NCBI RefSeq assembly: GCF_019565505.1
Contig: NZ_CP067378.1
Span: forward strand, 1,302,001-1,366,000
Direction of reading: 5' to 3'
Source: Flavobacterium davisii
Lineage (GTDB): Bacteria; Bacteroidota; Bacteroidia; Flavobacteriales; Flavobacteriaceae
DNA length: 64,000 nucleotides
Both the position numbers and the translations under genes were made by a program. The notes below the pieces were generated by a model, which had not been told where the DNA came from, did not search any database, and saw only the letters and a program-made list of their open reading frames with translations. Shown piece by piece: positions 57,979 through 64,000 of the stretch. The stretch's first letter is position 1. Each line of letters starts with the position of its first letter.

Positions 57979-60900
57979 CTATCTATTGATATATAAATAA
58001 CCTGCTTTTTCTTTGGTTACACCACTCTTATTTTCATATTTAAAAATATAATAATATGTTCCTTCTGGCAATTGTTCTGACTTTTCAATTGTAACTCTTC
58101 CCGATGATATGCCTCGGAATGCTCGATCGTTATTGTTATAACTTTTTACCTGATATACTAATACTCCCCAACGGTTGTAAACTTCTACAGAATTATTAGG
58201 AAACTTATCTACTCCGTCTATAAAGAATACATCGTTATCTCCATCTCCATTAGGAGTCATGTGGTTGTAAATAACAAACTCTTCATTGTTCGATGGATCA
58301 ACTTTTACCGTTACTGTAGCAGTATCACAAATAGTGTTAAATGGTGTTAACAAACAAATTTTATAAGGTATAATATAAGTTCCAGAAGGTGTTCCAGAAG
58401 GGACTATTACGTTACCATTTAAATCAATGTATGGATTTTTTTGACCTGTCCAAGCAGTTGTTGTTAATGTTATGTTATTTAAATTAGCTTGATTTCCGTC
58501 AGCTAAATCGGATCCATTTCCATTATTTGTAAATATATTTCCTAATGTCTCTCCTTGGCTACCGTTTTGAGAAGAAAAGATGTCGTTTTGGGCATTAATA
58601 GTAGGAGTACCCACTACTACATCTGAATTAACATTGCTACAGTTTTTAGGGTTGTTAACTTCACAAATGGTGTAGTTAACGGTGTATGTTCCAGCAGGGG
58701 TGTTAGCTGGTATAGATACTGTTCCGTTTGGATTTACGATTAGCCCAGAGCCTATAGGAACTGTACTTGCCGTAATTTGAACATTACCGAGGAGCCGTTC
58801 CTACTGTTACCAATGCTCCGTTAAGTGTATCATTGGCAGTCAGAGGAGCCGTTGTGCCTCCTGATAGACCGTTTATAGGGGTTGTTGTTTCTGTTATCGC
58901 TATAATTTGAGGAGTACCCACTACTACATCTGAATTAACATTGCTACAGTTTTTAGGGTTGTTAACTTCACAAATGGTGTAGTTAACGGTGTATGTTCCA
59001 GCAGGGGTGTTAGCTGGTATAGATACTGTTCCGTTTGGATTTACAATTAGCCCAGAGCCTATAGGAACTGTACTTGCCGTAATTTGAACATTACCGAGAG
59101 CCGTTCCTACTGTTACCAATGCTCCGTTAAGTGTATCATTGGCAGTCAGAGGAGCCGTTGTGCCTCCTGATAGACCGTTTATAGGGGTTGTTGTTTCTGT
59201 TATCGCTATAATTTGAGGAGTACCCACTACTACATCTGAATTAACATTGCTACAGTTTTTAGGGTTGTTAACTTCACAAATGGTGTAGTTAACGGTGTAT
59301 GTTCCAGCAGGGGTGTTAGCTGGTATAGATACTGTTCCGTTTGGATTTACGATTAGCCCAGAGCCTATAGGAACTGTACTTGCCGTAATTTGAACATTAC
59401 CGGGAGCCGTTCCTACTGTTACCAATGCTCCGTTAAGTGTATCATTGGCAGTCAGAGGAGCCGTTGTGCCTCCTGATAGACCGTTTATAGGGGTTGTTGT
59501 TTCTGTTATCGCTATAATTTGAGGAGTACCCACTACTACATCTGAATTAACATTGCTACAGTTTTTAGGGTTGTTAACTTCACAAATGGTGTAGTTAACG
59601 GTGTATGTTCCAGCAGGGGTGTTAGCTGGTATAGATACTGTTCCGTTTGGATTTACAATTAGCCCAGAGCCTATAGGAACTGTACTTGCCGTAATTTGAA
59701 CATTACCGGGAGCCGTTCCTACTGTTACCAATGCTCCGTTAAGTGTATCATTGGCAGTCAGAGGAGCCGTTGTGCCTCCTGATAGACCGTTTATAGGGGT
59801 TGTTGTTTCTGTTATCGCTATAATTTGAGGAGTACCCACTACTACATCTGAATTAACATTGCTACAGTTTTTAGGGTTGTTAACTTCACAAATGGTGTAG
59901 TTAACGGTGTATGTTCCAGCAGGGGTGTTAGCTGGTATAGATACTGTTCCGTTTGGATTTACAATTAGCCCAGAGCCTATAGGAACTGTACTTGCCGTAA
60001 TTTGAACATTACCGAGGAGCCGTTCCTACTGTTACCAATGCTCCGTTAAGTGTATCATTGGCAGTCAGAGGAGCCGTTGTGCCTCCTGATAGACCGTTTA
60101 TAGGGGTTGTTGTTTCTGTTATCGCTATAATTTGAGGAGTACCCACTACTACATCTGAATTAACATTGCTACAGTTTTTAGGGTTGTTAACTTCACAAAT
60201 GGTGTAGTTAACGGTGTATGTTCCAGCAGGGGTGTTAGCTGGTATAGATACTGTTCCGTTTGGATTTACAATTAGCCCAGAGCCTATAGGAACTGTACTT
60301 GCCGTAATTTGAACATTACCGAGGAGCCGTTCCTACTGTTACCAATGCTCCGTTAAGTGTATCATTGGCAGTCAGAGGAGCCGTTGTGCCTCCTGATAGA
60401 CCGTTTATAGGGGTTGTTGTTTCTGTTATCGCTATAATTTGAGGAGTACCCACTACTACATCTGAATTAACATTGCTACAGTTTTTAGGGTTGTTAACTT
60501 CACAAATGGTGTAGTTAACGGTGTATGTTCCAGCAGGGGTGTTAGCTGGTATAGATACTGTTCCGTTTGGATTTACAATTAGCCCAGAGCCTATAGGAAC
60601 TGTACTTGCCGTAATTTGAACATTACCGGGAGCCGTTCCTACTGTTACCAATGCTCCGTTAAGTGTATCATTGGCAGTCAGAGGAGCCGTTGTGCCTCCT
60701 GATAGACCGTTTATAGGGGTTGTTGTTTCTGTTATCGCTATAATTTGAGGAGTACCCACTACTACATCTGAATTAACATTGCTACAGTTTTTAGGGTTGT
60801 TAACTTCACAAATGGTGTAGTTAACGGTGTATGTTCCAGCAGGGGTGTTAGCTGGTATAGATACTGTTCCGTTTGGATTTACGATTAGCCCAGAGCCTAT

Positions 60901-63900
60901 AGGAACTGTACTTGCCGTAATTTGAACATTACCGAGGAGCCGTTCCTACTGTTACCAATGCTCCGTTAAGTGTATCATTGGCAGTCAGAGGAGCCGTTGT
61001 GCCTCCAGATAGACCGTTTATAGGGGTTGTTGTTTCTGTTATCGCTATAATTTGAGGAGTACCCACTACTACATCTGAATTAACATTGCTACAGTTTTTA
61101 GGGTTGTTAACTTCACAAATGGTGTAGTTAACGGTGTATGTTCCAGCAGGGGTGTTAGCTGGTATAGATACTGTTCCGTTTGGATTTACGATTAGCCCAG
61201 AGCCTATAGGAACTGTACTTGCCGTAATTTGAACATTACCGGGAGCCGTTCCTACTGTTACCAATGCTCCGTTAAGTGTATCATTGGCAGTCAGAGGAGC
61301 CGTTGTGCCTCCAGATAGACCGTTTATAGGGGTTGTTGTTTCTGTTATCGCTATAATTTGAGGAGTACCCACTACTACATCTGAATTAACATTGCTACAG
61401 TTTTTAGGGTTGTTAACTTCACAAATGGTGTAGTTAACGGTGTATGTTCCAGCAGGGGTGTTAGCTGGTATAGATACTGTTCCGTTTGGATTTACAATTA
61501 GCCCAGAGCCTATAGGAACTGTACTTGCCGTAATTTGAACATTACCGAGGAGCCGTTCCTACTGTTACCAATGCTCCGTTAAGTGTATCATTGGCAGTCA
61601 GAGGAGCCGTTGTGCCTCCTGATAGACCGTTTATAGGGGTTGTTGTTTCTGTTATCGCTATAATTTGAGGAGTACCCACTACTACATCTGAATTAACATT
61701 GCTACAGTTTTTAGGGTTGTTAACTTCACAAATGGTGTAGTTAACGGTGTATGTTCCAGCAGGGGTGTTAGCTGGTATAGATACTGTTCCGTTTGGATTT
61801 ACAATTAGCCCAGAGCCTATAGGAACTGTACTTGCCGTAATTTGAACATTACCGAGAGCCGTTCCTACTGTTACCAATGCTCCGTTAAGTGTATCATTGG
61901 CAGTCAGAGGAGCCGTTGTGCCTCCTGATAGACCGTTTATAGGGGTTGTTGTTTCTGTTATCGCTATAATTTGAGGAGTACCCACTACTACATCTGAATT
62001 AACATTGCTACAGTTTTTAGGGTTGTTAACTTCACAAATGGTGTAGTTAACGGTGTATGTTCCAGCAGGGGTGTTAGCTGGTATAGATACTGTTCCGTTT
62101 GGATTTACAATTAGCCCAGAGCCTATAGGAACTGTACTTGCCGTAATTTGAACATTACCGGGAGCCGTTCCTACTGTTACCAATGCTCCGTTAAGTGTAT
62201 CATTGGCAGTCAGAGGAGCCGTTGTGCCTCCAGATAGACCGTTTATAGGGGTTGTTGTTTCATCTACTGCACATATTTGATTATATACTGTTATAGCAGA
62301 TGATGAAGGTGAAATACAACCATTAGAATTAGTAACTGTGAAGGTATAAGTATTACCGGATTTAGTCCTGTAAAATTTACACTAGTTCCAGTACCATTTA
62401 AAGTAAGGCCACTTGGTGATGCTATAATAGTCCATGGATCTGATGTTGATAAACCATTTAAAATAACACTTCCTGTTGAAGTGATACAGCTTGGTTGTGT
62501 AACAGCCCCCGCTAATGGCGCATTAGGCGTTGCAGGTTGCGCATTGATAGTCACCTGCGCACTTACAGCAGAGGTACAGCCCACCGCATTGGTTTCCGTA
62601 AAAGTATAAGTCCCCGCATTGGCCGTAACAATCCCCGTTGGCGAGATATTCAAAACCGCAGGACTGAAAGTATAAAGACTAGTGGTATTGTAACCCACAA
62701 TTTGAAAACTACCCGAAGCATTAGAACAAGTAGGTTGGGTAACAGCCCCCGCTAATGGCGCATTAGGCGTTACAGGTTGCGCATTGATAGTCACCTGCGC
62801 ACTTACAGCAGAGGTACAGCCCACCGCATTGGTTTCCGTAAAAGTATAAGTCCCCGCATTGGCCGTAACAATCCCCGTTGGCGAGATATTCAAAACCGCA
62901 GGACTGAAAGTATAAAGACTAGTGGTATTGTAGCCCACAATTTGAAAACTACCCGAAGCATTAGAACAAGTAGGTTGTGTAACAGCCCCCGCTAATGGCG
63001 CATTAGGCGTTGCAGGTTGCGCATTGATAGTCACCTGCGCACTTACAGCAGAGGTACAGCCCACCGCATTGGTTTCCGTAAAAGTATAAGTCCCCGCATT
63101 GGCCGTAACAATCCCCGTTGGCGAGATATTCAAAACCGCAGGACTGAAAGTATAAAGACTAGTGGTATTGTAGCCCACAATTTGAAAACTACCCGAAGCA
63201 TTAGAACAAGTAGGTTGTGTAACAGCCCCCGCTAATGGCGCATTAGGCGTTGCAGGTTGCGCATTGATAGTCACCTGCGCACTTACAGCAGAGGTACAGC
63301 CCACCGCATTGGTTTCCGTAAAAGTATAAGTCCCCGCATTGGCCGTAACAATCCCCGTTGGCGAGATATTCAAAACCGCAGGACTGAAAGTATAAAGACT
63401 AGTGGTATTGTAGCCCACAATTTGAAAACTACCCGAAGCATTAGAACAAGTAGGTTGTGTAACAGCCCCCGCTAATGGCGCATTAGGCGTTGCAGGTTGC
63501 GCATTGATAGTCACCTGCGCACTTACAGCAGAGGTACAGCCCACCGCATTGGTTTCCGTAAAAGTATAAGTACCCGCATTGGCCGTAACAATCCCCGTTG
63601 GCGAGATATTCAAAACCGCAGGACTGAAAGTATAAAGACTAGTGGTATTGTAACCCACAATTTGAAAACTACCCGAAGCATTAGAACAAGTAGGTTGTGT
63701 AACAGCCCCCGCTAATGGCGCATTAGGCGTTACAGGTTGCGCATTGATAGTCACCTGCGCACTTACAGCAGAGGTACAGCCCACCGCATTGGTTTCCGTA
63801 AAAGTATAAGTACCCGCATTGGCCGTAACAATCCCCGTTGGCGAGATATTCAAAACCGCAGGACTGAAAGTATAAAGACTAGTGGTATTGTAACCCACAA

Positions 63901-64000
63901 TTTGAAAACTACCCGAAGCATTAGAACAAGTAGGTTGTGTAACAGCCCCCGCTAATGGCGCATTAGGCGTTACAGGTTGCGCATTGATAGTCACCTGCGC
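57979..64000 (-). CDS. Giant T9SS type B adhesin, C-terminal part (5' end outside window)
   Basis: At least 2,000 aa are inside the window. In protein order: at least six 80-aa repeats ([20 protein letters not shown] to [11 protein letters not shown]), one divergent unit ([19 protein letters not shown]), twelve 102-aa repeats ([20 protein letters not shown] to [13 protein letters not shown]), a degenerate unit, and the gliding-motility-associated C-terminal domain ([47 protein letters not shown]). That domain is the T9SS type B sorting signal, as in SprB. The frame is broken at 62356 (CCGG for CCGGG, restoring [18 protein letters not shown]) and in five of twelve 102-aa units (CCGAGGAG for CCGGGAG). 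These look like sequence errors. The product is probably a filamentous surface adhesin with SprF-type help. Confidence 0.9.
58607..62270 (-). repeat. Array of twelve 306-bp coding repeats
   Basis: Period 306 bp (102 codons); units are identical except at a few sites. Variable positions: ACGATT or ACAATT, CCTCCTGAT or CCTCCAGAT, and CCGGGAG, CCGAGAG or CCGAGGAG at the Pro-Gly (or Leu-Gly) codons. The +1 form occurs at 58784, 60011, 60318, 60931 and 61545. Confidence 0.93.
62500..64000 (-). repeat. Array of 240-bp coding repeats, at least six copies
   Basis: Period 240 bp (80 codons), marked by ATTGATAGTCACCTGCGC at 62544, 62784, 63024, 63264, 63504, 63744 and 63984. Units differ at only a few bases. 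The array runs past the window end. Confidence 0.93.

Noticed and set aside
58607..62270. A CRISPR array
   Set aside because: Units are 306 bp, directly adjacent, coding in one frame and without variable spacers.
62537..63955. Six tandem plus-strand open frames of 72 codons ([13 protein letters not shown]...)
   Set aside because: They are the antisense of the 240-bp adhesin repeats, recurring at the repeat period; the minus-strand frame has the protein-like composition and continues into the sorting domain.

Overview
The window reads as a chromosomal segment of a low-GC Flavobacteriaceae bacterium, most like Flavobacterium. The evidence is Bacteroidetes-type promoters (TAnnTTTG boxes), signal peptides ending in a small residue before Gln, type IX secretion (T9SS) substrates with type A and type B C-terminal sorting domains, a PorP/SprF protein, a mevalonate pathway instead of MEP, a folK-deoxynucleoside kinase fusion, and the nadK / DUF6089 / uppS / bamA / ompH / ompH / murI gene order. 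I cannot name the species from sequence alone.

Layout. 1-3427: fbp (partial), a secreted M48 peptidase, an acetyltransferase and aspartokinase. 3660-11834: a large outer-membrane beta-rich protein, a T9SS-secreted BNR/PKD/LamG protein, and a small Lys/Glu-rich exported protein. 12115-15423: a GH13 lipoprotein lacking its expected nucleophile, a glycerophosphodiester phosphodiesterase and an HI0933-like flavoprotein. 15466-22492: mvaD, mevalonate kinase and a UbiA prenyltransferase, then a pseudouridine synthase and an AsmA-like protein. 23031-23604: five minus-strand tRNA genes (3 Leu, 2 Gly). 23738-34260: mutS, a DUF1573 protein, a SpoU methyltransferase, folK-dNK, sppA and a second AsmA-like protein. 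34441-43302: DUF2797, GH3, clpX, clpP, tig, a holin-like membrane protein, a hydrolase, an acetyltransferase and pdxJ. 43427-51919: CBS protein, nadK and the envelope-biogenesis operon. 52070-56208: gamma carbonic anhydrase, PorP/SprF, Nfu and a shortened MscS. 56209-56957: a cluster of miniature repeat elements. 56966-57352: an orphan Hcp/TssD. 57979-64000: the 3' part of a giant T9SS type B adhesin with two nearly perfect repeat arrays (12 x 306 bp and at least 6 x 240 bp).

Themes. Cell-envelope functions dominate: isoprenoid supply (mevalonate genes) to UppS, BamA with Skp-like chaperones, two AsmA-like proteins, SppA, murI, T9SS substrates and an SprF-like partner. Between genes there are three families of short repeats, at least two of them bounded by terminal inverted repeats.

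Data quality matters here. I count about 33 single-base lesions that break otherwise well-conserved, often essential genes (clpP, bamA, uppS, mvaD, sppA, mutS). They fall into two classes: A/T homopolymers, mostly one base short, and CCGGG/CCCGG sites altered to CCGG, CCGAGG or CCGTG. I treat these as consensus errors (the second class perhaps reflecting DNA methylation) and annotate each gene at its inferred full extent.
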